NCBI GenBank assembly: GCA_018401965.1
Contig: JAGYJU010000010.1
Location: 1 to 64,000 of the forward strand
Length of the DNA: 64,000 nucleotides
Direction: 5' to 3'
Source: Roseicyclus sp.
GTDB lineage: Bacteria; Pseudomonadota; Alphaproteobacteria; Rhodobacterales; Rhodobacteraceae
Under the pieces are notes generated by a model. The model saw only the letters and a program-made list of their open reading frames with translations. It searched no databases and was not told the origin of the DNA. Of the stretch, positions 8,246 to 17,291 are shown piece by piece (position 1 is the first letter of the stretch; the number at the start of each line of letters is the position of its first letter). Both the position numbers and the translations under genes were made by a program.

Positions 8246-8306
8246 GTGGACGACTTTTACGCCGCCCGCAGCAGGCTCATCCCGCCGCTACCGTGGCCGA
8301 CTTTTG
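8246..8306 (-). repeat. IS21 right subterminal repeats, terminus missing
   Basis: Two related motifs, at 8246-8266 and 8293-8306, are inverted copies of the left-end repeats. The second copy breaks off after CTTTTG where the left end continues into CTCCGCCGTTGACA, indicating loss of about 14 terminal bases. Confidence 0.55.
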
Positions 8307-9486
8307 GTCCCTTCGCGATTTGTGTGGGTAGCTGGGGAGCGGTGTGTACGTAGCCATGCCAGATGTTGTAGTCGTGACGTGAGGCGCGTCTGGCGCGGAG
8401 ACCGCATATATCGCAGCGCCTGACGCGCCGGATCTGTTGGCCTGTGTCTTTCTCCAAGGCAGAATGGGGTTTCCGGCGGCCAGCGAACATGGAGGAGCGA
8501 TGGGACCCGAGACGAGCTTGTTCACGATGGCGCTTGGCCTTCAGGCTCCATGGAGCGTCACGGATGTGCGGTTCGATGCACAGCGCAAGGAGATCCACTT
8601 TGACGTTCGCTTCAAGCCGGGGAGCAGGTTTGCCTGCCCGTCTTGTGGGGCGGCGGATCAGCCGGTTCACGACACGCGGCCGAGGACGTGGGAACACCTG
8701 CGCTTCTTCGAGCACAAGGCCTTCATCCATGCCGCCGTGCCCCGCGTCGCTTGCAGCCAGTGTGGGAAGACCGGACAGGTCCCGGTTCCCTGGGCGCGCA
8801 GCGGCAGCGGGTTCAGCCAGTTGTTCGACGCCTTCGTGATCGCGCTCGCCCGCGAGATGCCGGTGAAGACCATCGCTGATCTGCTTGAAGTCGGAGACGA
8901 CCGGATATGGCGCGTGCTCGATCACTACGTCCCAGCGGCGCGCGCACTCGAGGACTTCAGCGACGTGACCGCTGTGGGGATCGACGAGACGGCATCGCGG
9001 CGCGGCCACAATTACATCACCCTGTTCCATGACCTTGATGTTGGCAGACTGCTCTTTGCCTGTGAGGGCCGCGACGCGGACACCGTCAAGACCTTCGCCG
9101 AAGACCTCCGCGCCCATGGCGGCGATCCGGACGCCGTCACGGCCGCCTGCATCGACATGAGCCGAGCCTATATTGCCGGGGTCGCGCGGCATCTGCCGAA
9201 CGCGGCGATCACCTTCGACCGGTTCCACGTCATCCAGTTGGCCAACGCTGCGCTTGAAGAGGTACGGCGCGCCGAGGTCCGCGAAAAACCTGCGCTCAAG
9301 AACAGCCGGTGGATGTGGCTGAAGGACAAGCATAGCTGGACCAAGCGGCAGATCCATCAACACCACGAGCTTTCGCGCATGCATCTCAAGACGGGTCGTG
9401 CGTTCCGCTTGAAGGAAACCCTGCGCGACATCTTCACGACGGCGACCACACGGGCCGAGGCCGAAGAACTGGGGATGTCCCGATGA
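8307..9486 (+). mobile_element. Remnant of an ISL3-family insertion sequence
   Basis: The segment contains the 5' noncoding part and most of an ISL3-type transposase gene. The C-terminal catalytic third and the downstream end are absent. I could not find a convincing pair of inverted repeats, consistent with at least one lost end. Confidence 0.55.
8500..9486 (+). pseudogene. ISL3-family transposase lacking its C-terminus
   Basis: The ATG at 8500 is preceded by GGAGGAGCG. The 328 residues include the N-terminal zinc finger (FACPSCGAAD...VACSQCGKTG), a helix-turn-helix region (MPVKTIADLLEVGDDRIWRV) and the first catalytic aspartates (VGIDETASRRGHNYIT, ACIDMSRAYIAGV). Full ISL3 transposases continue for about 70 more residues containing the catalytic Glu region with NGRVEG. 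Here the frame ends at EAEELGMSR in unrelated sequence, so the enzyme should be inactive. Confidence 0.85.
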
Positions 9487-9544
9487 ATGTTGAAATCGGT
9501 TCTGGGCAGCGTCGGTGTATGTCACAGCGATATCGCAGTCGTAC

Positions 9545-9575
9545 AAAAGAAAAGGGGCAGGCCGAAGCCTACCCC
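9545..9575 (-). terminator. Rho-independent terminator of the intact porin gene
   Basis: On the minus strand the stem GGGGTAGGC/GCCTGCCCC with a TTCG loop (9554-9575) is followed by TTTTCTTTTGT. It is located about 30 bases after the porin stop codon. Confidence 0.88.
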
Positions 9576-9601
9576 AATCCTGCTTCCAATCCTAGGTAGG
9601 A

Positions 9602-10528
9602 TTAGAAGCGGAAGGTCATGCCGAGGTCGAAGCGTTGGAAGGTCTCGTCGTCTGCGTCGATCTGAGCGACGCCGCCCTCGATTGCGGCACCGCCGCCCAA
9701 AGCGTATGTCATGCCGATGCCCATCGAGTTGATGTCGATCTCACCCAAAAGATCGGTGGAACGATAGAATGCATCAGCGCGAACAGCGCCCATAGTATAG
9801 GTGCCGCCGACGCCCCACTGAGTGATATCCTCATCTACATCGTCGAATTCAGCAGTGCCGTAGATGGCTTCCAGTGCGAGATCGCCAACTGTTGCAGACG
9901 CAGATACGATGGTGTGCGAGCCAACATCTTCCTGATCTTCGTGACCAAGCGCAAAGCCGAAGCCACCTGCATCATAGGACGCACCGACAGACCAAGTGGT
10001 GTTGTCATCGCCAGGCTGACCAACCGACGCAAACAGGCTGAGGCCCTCGATAGTGTAGCTGTAGAGCAGAATTTCAGTATCATCGCTGGTGAGATAGATC
10101 ATCTCATTACCAAGACCGAAATCGAGTGCAGGATCGAGGTCTGCCAAGTTAAAGCCGCTGATGCCAGTATAGCCGACTTCAGCGAGATCACCCACTGCAT
10201 TTTCAGCCGCAGACGACACATCACCCATGCTCAAACGGCCAAAGCCACCAGAGATAAAGACATTGCCAGCAGTACCCGCAGCGCCCGCGCCAGCGTTATC
10301 GGCACGGATTGCACCACCGAAGCTCAAGCCATTGTCGGTTTCGCCCGACGCAGCGAAACTGATTCGAATACGCGAGTTGAAGTGAGCATTGTTAAGCGTG
10401 GCATCTGTTTCAGAGCGCAGTTCGTCCGAAACAATACCCATACGACCATCGCCCGAAACAGTAACGTCTGCAGCAGCGGCGCCAGCAAATGCGACCAGGG
10501 CAGTAGTAGCGAAGAGAACCTTTTTCAT
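9602..10528 (-). CDS. Outer-membrane porin (Rhodobacter type)
   Basis: This 308-aa protein starts with a cleavable signal peptide (MKKVLFATTALVAFAGAAAA). A series of amphipathic beta strands with acidic loops follows (VTVSGDGRMGIV, NSRIRISFAASG, FISGGFGRLSMGD, the latter being the conserved porin strand). It ends in FDLGMTFRF with the C-terminal aromatic needed for BAM recognition. It should form a trimeric diffusion channel in the outer membrane. A GAGGG lies seven bases before the ATG, directly after a possible regulatory hairpin, and the gene has its own terminator. The acidic loops suggest cation preference; this is inference. Confidence 0.9.
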   Translation of the reverse strand: MKKVLFATTALVAFAGAAAADVTVSGDGRMGIVSDELRSETDATLNNAHFNSRIRISFAASGETDNGLSFGGAIRADNAGAGAAGTAGNVFISGGFGRLSMGDVSSAAENAVGDLAEVGYTGISGFNLADLDPALDFGLGNEMIYLTSDDTEILLYSYTIEGLSLFASVGQPGDDNTTWSVGASYDAGGFGFALGHEDQEDVGSHTIVSASATVGDLALEAIYGTAEFDDVDEDITQWGVGGTYTMGAVRADAFYRSTDLLGEIDINSMGIGMTYALGGGAAIEGGVAQIDADDETFQRFDLGMTFRF

Positions 10529-10540
10529 GGTTTTTCCCTC

Positions 10541-10570
10541 GTGTTGATATTCAAAGGTGCACCTCAACAC
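10541..10570 (-). promoter_or_regulatory. Inverted repeat in the porin mRNA leader
   Basis: The arms GTGTTGA (10541-10547 on the plus strand) and TCAACAC (10564-10570) are perfect complements. They enclose the palindrome GGTGCACC and end a few bases before the porin Shine-Dalgarno sequence. A hairpin or regulator-binding site controlling porin expression is plausible. The rest of the 284-base intergenic region (10529-10812) shows no gene; I could not assign promoter boxes with confidence. Confidence 0.4.
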
Positions 10571-10812
10571 GGAGGATCCGAATTGAGTATGCCCTTGTTT
10601 CTTCCCTCGCCCCTCTGATTGCAAGCAAGGCCACAGGTCGGCCTGTGTCTTGGGCCGGGCGTGGTGCAGACATGTCACAGTCGGGCCATGGTCCGGCCAT
10701 AGTCGCGGTTTGGGCGGGGGTCCGGGCCCGGGTGGGGCAAAGGCACTTGCCGCGTGTTTGGCCCTCCTATACCCATAGGTCCGAGAAATTCCGACCATGC
10801 GGGGACCGGCGA

Positions 10813-11346
10813 ATGATGATGCGGCTGGCAAAAGTTGCGGGACTAGGGGCCACTTTGGCGTTGTTGGCCGGGTGCGGCGGCGGCGGCATGTTCGGCGGTG
10901 GCCTGTTCGGGGGCGGTGACCGCGCCACGGGCCAATCGGTGGAACAGCAACAGGCCCAACAACAATCCCTGATCGACGACGGGCTGATCGCGGACCCGAA
11001 CCGGGAAACGATCTTTGACCTGTTCACCAATGCCGAAGACCCCAACAACACGGTCGAGGTGAACCGGTATTTGTGGAATGCCTCGCTCGAGGTGCTGAAT
11101 TTCATGCCGGTCGAAGCGGCCGATCCGTTTTCGGGCATCATCCAGTTCGGCTATGGCACACCGCCCGGCGGCGGCACCGCCTACCGCGCCACCGTCTACG
11201 TGCAGGACCCCGCGCTCGAGGCGCGCAGCCTGCGTGTCGCGGTGCAATCGCGCGGCGGCGCGGTCAGCCGCGATGTCGCCCGCCAGATCGAGGATGCGAT
11301 CCTGACCCGCGCCCGCCAGATCCGGATTCGCGACAGCAATCTCTGA
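10813..11346 (+). CDS. DUF3576 lipoprotein
   Basis: This 177-aa protein begins with MMMRL and a lipoprotein signal peptide ending in the lipobox LLAGC (Cys near residue 19). A Gly-rich spacer follows, then the DUF3576 domain ([25 protein letters not shown], with the conserved VAVQSRGG region). It is expected to be anchored in the outer or inner membrane; the function is unknown. The family is widespread in Alphaproteobacteria and characteristically lies just before leuS, as here. It has its own terminator, so co-transcription with leuS is probably partial. Confidence 0.85.
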   Translation: MMMRLAKVAGLGATLALLAGCGGGGMFGGGLFGGGDRATGQSVEQQQAQQQSLIDDGLIADPNRETIFDLFTNAEDPNNTVEVNRYLWNASLEVLNFMPVEAADPFSGIIQFGYGTPPGGGTAYRATVYVQDPALEARSLRVAVQSRGGAVSRDVARQIEDAILTRARQIRIRDSNL

Positions 11347-11383
11347 CGCGGCTTTACGCCCGCGCCATCCCCATCTAACACCA

Positions 11384-11416
11384 CGCCGGGCCGATCATGC
11401 CCGGCGTTTTTGTCTT
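11384..11416 (+). terminator. Rho-independent terminator after the DUF3576 gene
   Basis: The stem CGCCGGGC (11384-11391)/GCCCGGCG (11399-11406) is followed by TTTTTGTCTTTT. It lies between the DUF3576 gene and leuS. Confidence 0.85.
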
Positions 11417-11437
11417 TTGACCCCAAGGACCGATCCC

Positions 11438-14002
11438 ATGTCCCGCTATGACCCCGCCACGCTGGAACCGAAATGGCAACAGGCCTGGGATGAGGCCGGA
11501 ACCTTTGTCGCCCAAAGATCCGGCGACAAGCCCAAGTATTACGTGCTGGAAATGTTCCCCTATCCCTCGGGGCGGATCCACATCGGGCATGTGCGCAACT
11601 ACACGATGGGCGATGTGATCGCGCGCTACAAACTGGCCACCGGGCATAACGTGCTGCACCCGATGGGGTTCGACGCCTTTGGCATGCCCGCCGAAAACGC
11701 CGCCATGGCATCGGGCGGCCACCCCGCCGATTGGACCTATGCCAATATCGACACCATGGTCGCGCAGATGAAGCCGCTTGGCTTTGGCCTTGACTGGTCG
11801 CGCATGTTCGCCACCTGCGACGTCGACTATTACGGCCAGCAACAGGCGCTGTTTCTCGATTTTCTCGAAAAGGGTCTGGTCTATCGCAAGAACGCGGTGG
11901 TGAACTGGGACCCGGTCGACATGACCGTTCTGGCCAATGAACAGGTGATCGACGGCAAGGGCTGGCGGTCGGGCGCTGATGTGGAACGCCGCGAACTGAC
12001 GCAATGGTTCTTCAAGATCAGCGATTTTTCCAGCGACTTGCTGGATGCGCTGGACGGGCTCGACAATTGGCCGGCCAAGGTCAAGCTGATGCAGGCCAAC
12101 TGGATCGGCCGGTCGCGCGGGTTGCAATTTGCCTTTGGCCTGACCACGCCGACCCGCGCCCATGACCGGGTCGAGGTCTATACCACGCGGCCCGACACGC
12201 TTTTGGGGGCGTCCTTCGTGGGCATTTCGCCCGATCACCCCATCGCCAAGGAACTGGAAGCGCAAAGCCCCGAAATCGCCGCCTTCTGTGCCGAGGCGCG
12301 GCGCGGCGGCACCACCGAAGAGGCGATGGAAAAGGCCGAAAAGCTGGGCTTTGACACCGGGTTGCGCGTGCGCCACCCGTTCGACACCGCCTGGGAATTG
12401 CCGGTCTATATCGCCAATTTCATCTTGATGGATTACGGCACCGGCGCGATCTTCGGCTGCCCTTCGCATGACCAGCGCGACCTTGATTTCGCGCGCAAAT
12501 ACGGGCTGCCCGTCACCTCGACCTTTGTGCCTGTGTCGGGCGATCACGTGAAACCCGAAGACGGCGGCCCGGCCTATGTGCCGACCAAGACCGAAAAGGT
12601 CCGCTGGACCCTGCCGTTCAACTGGGACGAAGACGCCACCGGCGAGACCGCCATCGATGCCGCCATCGCCTTTTGCGAAGCCAAGGGCGTGGGCCAGGGC
12701 GTCACCAAGTTCCGCCTGCGCGACTGGGGCCTGTCGCGGCAACGCTATTGGGGCTGCCCGATCCCGGTGGTGCATTGCGACGCCTGCGGCGTGGTGCCCG
12801 AGAAACAGGAAAACCTGCCGATCGAGCTGCCTTATGATGTCAGCTTCGACATTCCGGGCAACCCGCTTGACCGCCACCCGACCTGGCGCGATTGCACCTG
12901 CCCGCGCTGCGACGCGCCCGCCCGCCGCGAAACCGACACGATGGACACCTTCGTCGATTCGTCGTGGTATTACGCGCGCTTCACCGCGCCCCATGCCAAA
13001 ACGCCCACCGACATGGCCGAGGCCGCCTATTGGATGAATGTCGACCAGTATATCGGCGGCATCGAACACGCGATCCTGCATCTTTTGTATTCGCGCTTTT
13101 TCGCCCGCGCGATGCAGATCTGTGGCCACCTGCCCGACACCGCCATTGAACCCTTCGACGCGCTGTTCACCCAAGGGATGGTGACGCACGCGATCTACAT
13201 GACCAAGGATGCCAATGGCCGCCCCGTCTACCACTACCCCGAAGAGGTGACGTTGAAAGACGGTCGCGGCTACCTGGCCGATGGCCGCGAGGTCGACATC
13301 ATCCCCTCGGCCAAGATGTCGAAATCCAAGAACAACGTCGTCGACCCCGTGGCCATCATCGCGCAATACGGCGCCGATACCGCGCGCTGGTTCGTTTTGT
13401 CCGACAGCCCGCCGGAACGCGACGTGGAATGGACCGCATCGGGTGCCGAAGCCACGGCCAAGCACCTGGCCCGCGTCTACCGCATCGCCGCCGATATCGC
13501 CGGGGCCGACACCGCGCCCAATGACGCCGATGACGCGCTGTTGCGCGACATGCACAAGGCGATTTTCGATGTCACCAGCGGTATCGAATCCTTTGGCTTC
13601 AACGCGGCCATCGCGAAACTTTACGCCTTTACCAACAGCTTGCAGAAATCGCAGGCCGGCGCGGGCGCGAAACGGCAGGCGGCGCTGACGCTGGCCCAGC
13701 TGATGTCGCCCATGACCCCGCACCTGTCCGAGGAAATCTGGGCCATGCTGGGCGGTGCGGGGCTGATCGCCAACGCCCCCTGGCCCAAGGCGGATGAGGC
13801 GATGCTGGTCTCCGACACCGTGACCCTGCCGATCCAGATCAACGGCAAACGCCGGTCGGAAATCACCGTGCCGCGCGACATGGCCAAGGAAGAGGTTGAA
13901 AAACTGGCGCTGGCCGACGACGCTGTTCAAAAGGCGCTGGCGGGTGGCCAGCCCAAGAAATTGATCGTTGTGCCAGGCCGGATCGTGAATGTCGTCATCT
14001 GA
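11438..14002 (+). CDS. leuS: Leucyl-tRNA synthetase
   Basis: This 854-aa class I aminoacyl-tRNA synthetase charges tRNA-Leu in the cytoplasm. The HIGH motif (RIHIGH, residues 46-51) and the KMSKS loop (AKMSKSKNN, about residue 625) are intact. The CP1 editing domain is recognisable ([35 protein letters not shown], with the editing Asp). The anticodon-binding and C-terminal domains end with [11 protein letters not shown]. The length is normal. The start is preceded by AAGGAC at a suitable distance. The last 14 bases overlap a 22-codon ORF in the position usually occupied by lptE. Confidence 0.98.
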   Translation: MSRYDPATLEPKWQQAWDEAGTFVAQRSGDKPKYYVLEMFPYPSGRIHIGHVRNYTMGDVIARYKLATGHNVLHPMGFDAFGMPAENAAMASGGHPADWTYANIDTMVAQMKPLGFGLDWSRMFATCDVDYYGQQQALFLDFLEKGLVYRKNAVVNWDPVDMTVLANEQVIDGKGWRSGADVERRELTQWFFKISDFSSDLLDALDGLDNWPAKVKLMQANWIGRSRGLQFAFGLTTPTRAHDRVEVYTTRPDTLLGASFVGISPDHPIAKELEAQSPEIAAFCAEARRGGTTEEAMEKAEKLGFDTGLRVRHPFDTAWELPVYIANFILMDYGTGAIFGCPSHDQRDLDFARKYGLPVTSTFVPVSGDHVKPEDGGPAYVPTKTEKVRWTLPFNWDEDATGETAIDAAIAFCEAKGVGQGVTKFRLRDWGLSRQRYWGCPIPVVHCDACGVVPEKQENLPIELPYDVSFDIPGNPLDRHPTWRDCTCPRCDAPARRETDTMDTFVDSSWYYARFTAPHAKTPTDMAEAAYWMNVDQYIGGIEHAILHLLYSRFFARAMQICGHLPDTAIEPFDALFTQGMVTHAIYMTKDANGRPVYHYPEEVTLKDGRGYLADGREVDIIPSAKMSKSKNNVVDPVAIIAQYGADTARWFVLSDSPPERDVEWTASGAEATAKHLARVYRIAADIAGADTAPNDADDALLRDMHKAIFDVTSGIESFGFNAAIAKLYAFTNSLQKSQAGAGAKRQAALTLAQLMSPMTPHLSEEIWAMLGGAGLIANAPWPKADEAMLVSDTVTLPIQINGKRRSEITVPRDMAKEEVEKLALADDAVQKALAGGQPKKLIVVPGRIVNVVI

Positions 14003-14057
14003 CCATCCCACCCCAAGGGTCACCCCCGCAACCGCCCGCGCGGCGCGGCGGCCATGA
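13989..14057 (+). pseudogene. Possible lptE remnant between leuS and holA
   Basis: In many Proteobacteria, including E. coli, the order is leuS-lptE-holA. Here only 51 bases separate leuS from holA. A 22-codon frame starts within the end of leuS (MSSSDHP) and its stop overlaps the holA ATG, exactly the junctions expected at the two ends of lptE. The middle of the gene, including the signal peptide and lipobox, is absent. I infer an internal deletion. It may also be a chance ORF. Confidence 0.4.
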
Positions 14058-15085
14058 AACTCGCCCCGCGCGATGTCGCCGCCTATGCGCGCAAGCCCGA
14101 CACCAGCGCGGCGGGTTGCCTGATCTTTGGCGATGACGCGATGCGCGTGGCGCTGCGGCGGCAGGAATTGCTGAAAAACCTTCTGGGTGACGGCGCCGAA
14201 GAAGAAATGCGCCTGACCCGGCTGGCCGGTGCCGACCTGCGCGGCGACCCTGCCGCGCTGATCGACGCGATCAAGGCGGTGGGGTTCTTTCCCGGCCCCC
14301 GCGCGGTCTTTGTCGAAGGTGCGACCGACGGGCTTGCCCCGGTCTTTGGCGGCGCGCTGGCCGAATGGCGGCCGGGCGATGCCCAGATCATCGCCACCGC
14401 GGGCAGGCTGACCGCCGCCTCGGCCCTGCGCAAACTGTTCGAAGGGCATGCCAGCGCGCGCGCCGCCGCGATCTATGACGAACCGCCCGGCCGCGCCGAG
14501 ATCGAGACACTGCTGCAAGAGGCGGGATTGCGCGCCATCCCCGCCGCCGCGATGGGCGACCTGGAAACGCTGGCCCGCGCCCTGCCGCCCGGTGATTTCC
14601 GCCAGACCGTTGAAAAACTTGGCCTCTACAAACGCGGCGATCCCACCCCGGTCAGCCCCGCCGATATCGCCGCCGTGGCCCCCCTGACGCTCGAGGCGGC
14701 GCTGGATGATGTGCTGAACGCCACCGCAGAGGCCGAACAGGGCCAGATCGGCCCGATCCTGTCGCGGCTGTCGGGGCAAGGGGTGGCCCCGGTGACACTG
14801 TGCATTTCCGCGCTGCGCCATTTCCAGGCCCTGCATGCCGCCGCCTGCCACCCCAATGGCCCGGCTGCCGGTCTTCAGGCACAGCGCCCCCCCGTGTTCG
14901 GCCCGCGCCGCGACCGGATGCTGCGACAGGCGCAGATCTGGGGCCGCGACAAGCTGGAAACCGCGATCAGCCTGCTGGTCGACACCGACCTGACCTTGCG
15001 TTCGGCGCAAACTGCGCCCCAGATGGCGCTGATGGAACGGGCCTTGATCCGGCTGGCGATGATGCCTTCCAAGGGGAGAAGATGA
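14054..15085 (+). CDS. holA: DNA polymerase III delta subunit
   Basis: This 343-aa protein is the delta subunit of the clamp loader, which opens the beta sliding clamp. The N-terminal region (DAMRVALRRQELLKNLL) and central motifs (GFFPGPRAVFVEGATD, FRQTVEKLGLYKRGD) fit the HolA family. The C-terminal collar domain ends with TLRSAQTAPQMALMERALIRLA. The length matches the family. The position downstream of leuS is conserved across Proteobacteria. Its stop overlaps the start of the next gene, so the two are probably co-translated. Confidence 0.93.
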   Translation: MKLAPRDVAAYARKPDTSAAGCLIFGDDAMRVALRRQELLKNLLGDGAEEEMRLTRLAGADLRGDPAALIDAIKAVGFFPGPRAVFVEGATDGLAPVFGGALAEWRPGDAQIIATAGRLTAASALRKLFEGHASARAAAIYDEPPGRAEIETLLQEAGLRAIPAAAMGDLETLARALPPGDFRQTVEKLGLYKRGDPTPVSPADIAAVAPLTLEAALDDVLNATAEAEQGQIGPILSRLSGQGVAPVTLCISALRHFQALHAAACHPNGPAAGLQAQRPPVFGPRRDRMLRQAQIWGRDKLETAISLLVDTDLTLRSAQTAPQMALMERALIRLAMMPSKGRR

Positions 15086-15684
15086 TGACCAAACCCTATA
15101 CCCTGATCGGCGCTGTCAAAAGCCGCGCCTTCCGCGTGCTCTGGACGCTCGAGGAACTGGGTCTCGACTACGACCATATCGATGCCGCCCCCCGATCCGA
15201 GGCGGTGACGCGGATCAGCCCGGCGGGCAAGGTGCCGGTTCTGGTGGCGGATGGCGTGCCGATCACCGATTCGGTGGCGATCATGACCTACCTGGCCGAT
15301 CACCATGGCGCGCTGACCTTTCCCGCCGGAACGCTCGACCGCGCGCGCCAGGACAGCCTGACCAATCTGATCCTCGATGAAGTCGATGCGATCCTGTGGA
15401 TGGCCGCGAAACACAGCTTCGTGCTGCCCGAAGACAGGCGCGTGCCCGCGATCAAGGACAGCCTGCAGTGGGAATTCGCCCGTGCCCAAACCCACCTGGT
15501 CAGCCGCATGGCCGAAGATGGGCCCTTCCTGATGGGCGAGACGATGACCATCGCCGACATATTGCTGGCCCATTGCGGCGGTTGGGCGATCAACGCGAAA
15601 TTCGACATCACCGAGCCGCGCCTGCGCGACCATATCGCGATGATGCGTGACCGACCGGCGTTTCACCGCGCGCTCAAGGCCTGA
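15082..15684 (+). CDS. Glutathione S-transferase family protein
   Basis: This 200-aa protein has an N-terminal thioredoxin-like GST domain (YTLIGAVKSRAFRVLWTLEELG, then ISPAGKVPVLVADG with the cis-proline and ITDSVAIMTYLAD, residues 1-80) and a C-terminal helical domain with MTIADILLAHC. It probably conjugates or reduces small electrophiles with glutathione. The start codon overlaps the holA stop, and a second in-frame ATG follows immediately (15085); AAGGGGAG precedes both. The substrate is unknown. Confidence 0.88.
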   Translation: MMTKPYTLIGAVKSRAFRVLWTLEELGLDYDHIDAAPRSEAVTRISPAGKVPVLVADGVPITDSVAIMTYLADHHGALTFPAGTLDRARQDSLTNLILDEVDAILWMAAKHSFVLPEDRRVPAIKDSLQWEFARAQTHLVSRMAEDGPFLMGETMTIADILLAHCGGWAINAKFDITEPRLRDHIAMMRDRPAFHRALKA

Positions 15685-16933
15685 TCTTCCGCTTCTTCGT
15701 TTCCCAAATATCCCGGGGGGCGGCCGCAGGCGTGGTGGAGCAGCGCCCCCCGCCCGCTGTCCAGACACCCCAGGCCGCCGCATGCCGCCCGGCCCATTGC
15801 CCCGTGGCAAGGCATCCGGTGATCAGGTAGCCCCCCGTGGGCGCCTCCCAATCCAGCATCTCGCCCGCGACAAAGACACCGGGCCGCGCCCGCAGCATCA
15901 GGCCCGCGTCCACCGCGCCCCGCGTCACGCCGCCCGCCGTCGAAATCGCCTCGTCCATCGGGCGCGGACCGGCATGGCGGATCACCAGCCCCTTGATCAG
16001 CCGCGCAAGGTCGGGGCCTTCCGGCAAGGGCCGCCCGAGTTCCTGCACAAGCGCGCGCTTGACCGGGTCCAGGTTCAGCGCCTTGTCCAGGTGCTGGGTC
16101 AGCGTGCGCTTGGCGGGCCGCGCCGCCAGACGCGCGGCGATCACATCGACGCCCAGATCGGGCAAAAGATCCACCACCAGGGGCGCGCCGTCGCGCACCA
16201 AGGCCGATACCGCGTAGATTCCGCCGCCTTCAACGCCACGATCCGAGACGACGAATTCGCCCCGGATCCAACCCGCTTCGCCCTTCAGCGCCACGCCCTT
16301 GACCGGCGCACCGAAAAGGGGGCGCATATGCGCCGACCACGCGACGGCAAACCCCATATTCGCGGGCCGGAACGGTGCAAGCTCCACCCCCTGCGCGGCA
16401 AGCAAGCCCGCCCATGCGCCATCCGACCCAAGCCGCGCCCAGCTTGCCCCGCCGAGCGCCAGAACCACGACGCGCGGCGCGACCGCGCGCAAACCAGCCC
16501 CTGTCTCGAAGAGCCAATCACCGCCCTCCAGCCCGGTCCAGCGCCATCCGCTGCGCAGCTCTGCCCCGATGCGGGTCACCCAGGCCCGCAACAGGGGGCT
16601 GGCCTTCATCGCCACGGGAAACACCCGGCCCGATGACCCGGTGAACACCGGCTGGCCCAAACCTTCGGCCCATGCCGTGACCTCCCCCGGCCCCAGCTCT
16701 GCCAGCATGGGCGACAGCCAATCGGCGGCGGCACCATATTGCGACACGAACCGGTCGGGCGGCTCGGTCTTGGTCAGGTTCAAGCCCGATTTCCCCGCCA
16801 TCAGGAACTTGCGGCCCACCGATGGCTTGGCCTCGGCCACCACCACGGACCGGCCCGCGCGCACCAGCGTTTCAGCGGCCATAAGCCCGGCCGGGCCGGA
16901 CCCGATCACCAGCGCATCGATACCTTCAGCCAT
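15674..16933 (-). CDS. TIGR03862-type flavoprotein (HI0933-like)
   Basis: This FAD-dependent protein of about 419 aa has an N-terminal Rossmann dinucleotide motif (VIGSGPAGLMAAETL, residues 9-23) and the conserved GRKFLMAGKSGLNLT of the HI0933/BaiN-like family. A second family motif, AGGVTRGAVD, lies near residue 340, and the C-terminus has VFVAGEMLDWEAPTGGYL. The start MAEGIDALVIG was chosen over a longer one because the fold begins there. The family is thought to act on unknown small substrates. The 3' end overlaps the converging GST gene by 11 bases. Confidence 0.85.
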   Translation of the reverse strand: MAEGIDALVIGSGPAGLMAAETLVRAGRSVVVAEAKPSVGRKFLMAGKSGLNLTKTEPPDRFVSQYGAAADWLSPMLAELGPGEVTAWAEGLGQPVFTGSSGRVFPVAMKASPLLRAWVTRIGAELRSGWRWTGLEGGDWLFETGAGLRAVAPRVVVLALGGASWARLGSDGAWAGLLAAQGVELAPFRPANMGFAVAWSAHMRPLFGAPVKGVALKGEAGWIRGEFVVSDRGVEGGGIYAVSALVRDGAPLVVDLLPDLGVDVIAARLAARPAKRTLTQHLDKALNLDPVKRALVQELGRPLPEGPDLARLIKGLVIRHAGPRPMDEAISTAGGVTRGAVDAGLMLRARPGVFVAGEMLDWEAPTGGYLITGCLATGQWAGRHAAAWGVWTAGGGRCSTTPAAAPRDIWETKKRKIRP

Positions 16934-16979
16934 GCCCTTGCCCTTGCCTCTGGCCCCTGTCGCGCCATCCTTGCCCCGC

Positions 16980-17291
16980 ATGGATGACGCCGACACCCCG
17001 ATCTGCCCGCTCTGCCTGCGCCCGATCCCGGCCAGCGCACCCCAAAGCCTGCATCACCTGATCCCCAAGCTTCGGGGTGGCAAGGGCGGGCCTTTGATCC
17101 TGGTGCACCAGATCTGCCATAATGAAATTCACGCCACCCTGTCCGAGGCGGATCTTGCCCGCAATTTCAACACCCCCGACGCGCTCCGCGCCCACCCAAG
17201 ACTTGCCGCGTTCTTTGCATGGGTCGCCAAGCGCCCGCCGGATTTCCAGTCGAAAACCCCCGGGGGGCGACGCGCCTGGAAACGCCGTTAA
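16980..17291 (+). CDS. HNH endonuclease domain protein
   Basis: This small protein of about 103 aa has a CPLC zinc knuckle at the N-terminus, then LHHLIPKLRGG (first His of the HNH) and LVHQICHNEIHATLSE (the N and final H region). The layout matches stand-alone HNH proteins found in Alphaproteobacteria, which may be nickases or repair nucleases; no specific function is known. It is divergent from the flavoprotein gene, with starts 46 bases apart, and converges with the crotonase gene with a 4-bp overlap. Confidence 0.8.
   Translation: MDDADTPICPLCLRPIPASAPQSLHHLIPKLRGGKGGPLILVHQICHNEIHATLSEADLARNFNTPDALRAHPRLAAFFAWVAKRPPDFQSKTPGGRRAWKRR

Larger units (their letters stand above)
5808..8306 (-). 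mobile_element. IS21-family insertion sequence, right end truncated
   Basis: istA and istB overlap by ATGA on the minus strand. The left end begins with TGTCAACGGCGGAGT at 5808 and has repeated subterminal motifs (5821-5835, 5841-5858). At the right, matching inverted motifs occur at 8246-8266 (GTGGACGACTTTTACGCCG) and 8293-8306 (GTGGCCGACTTTTG). The expected terminal CCGTTGACA is missing there, and the sequence changes into the flank of an ISL3-type gene. The element has therefore probably lost its right tip and cannot move by itself. Confidence 0.75.

Noticed and set aside
8257..9546. Minus-strand frame of 429 codons opposite the ISL3 transposase
   Set aside because: The plus strand has the zinc finger and catalytic motifs; the reverse frame is a shadow.
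11375..15010. A 1,211-codon minus-strand open frame across leuS and holA
   Set aside because: The plus strand carries clear leuS and holA motifs. Long antisense frames are a by-product of high G+C codon bias; the translation is low-complexity Gly/Arg/His sequence without domains.
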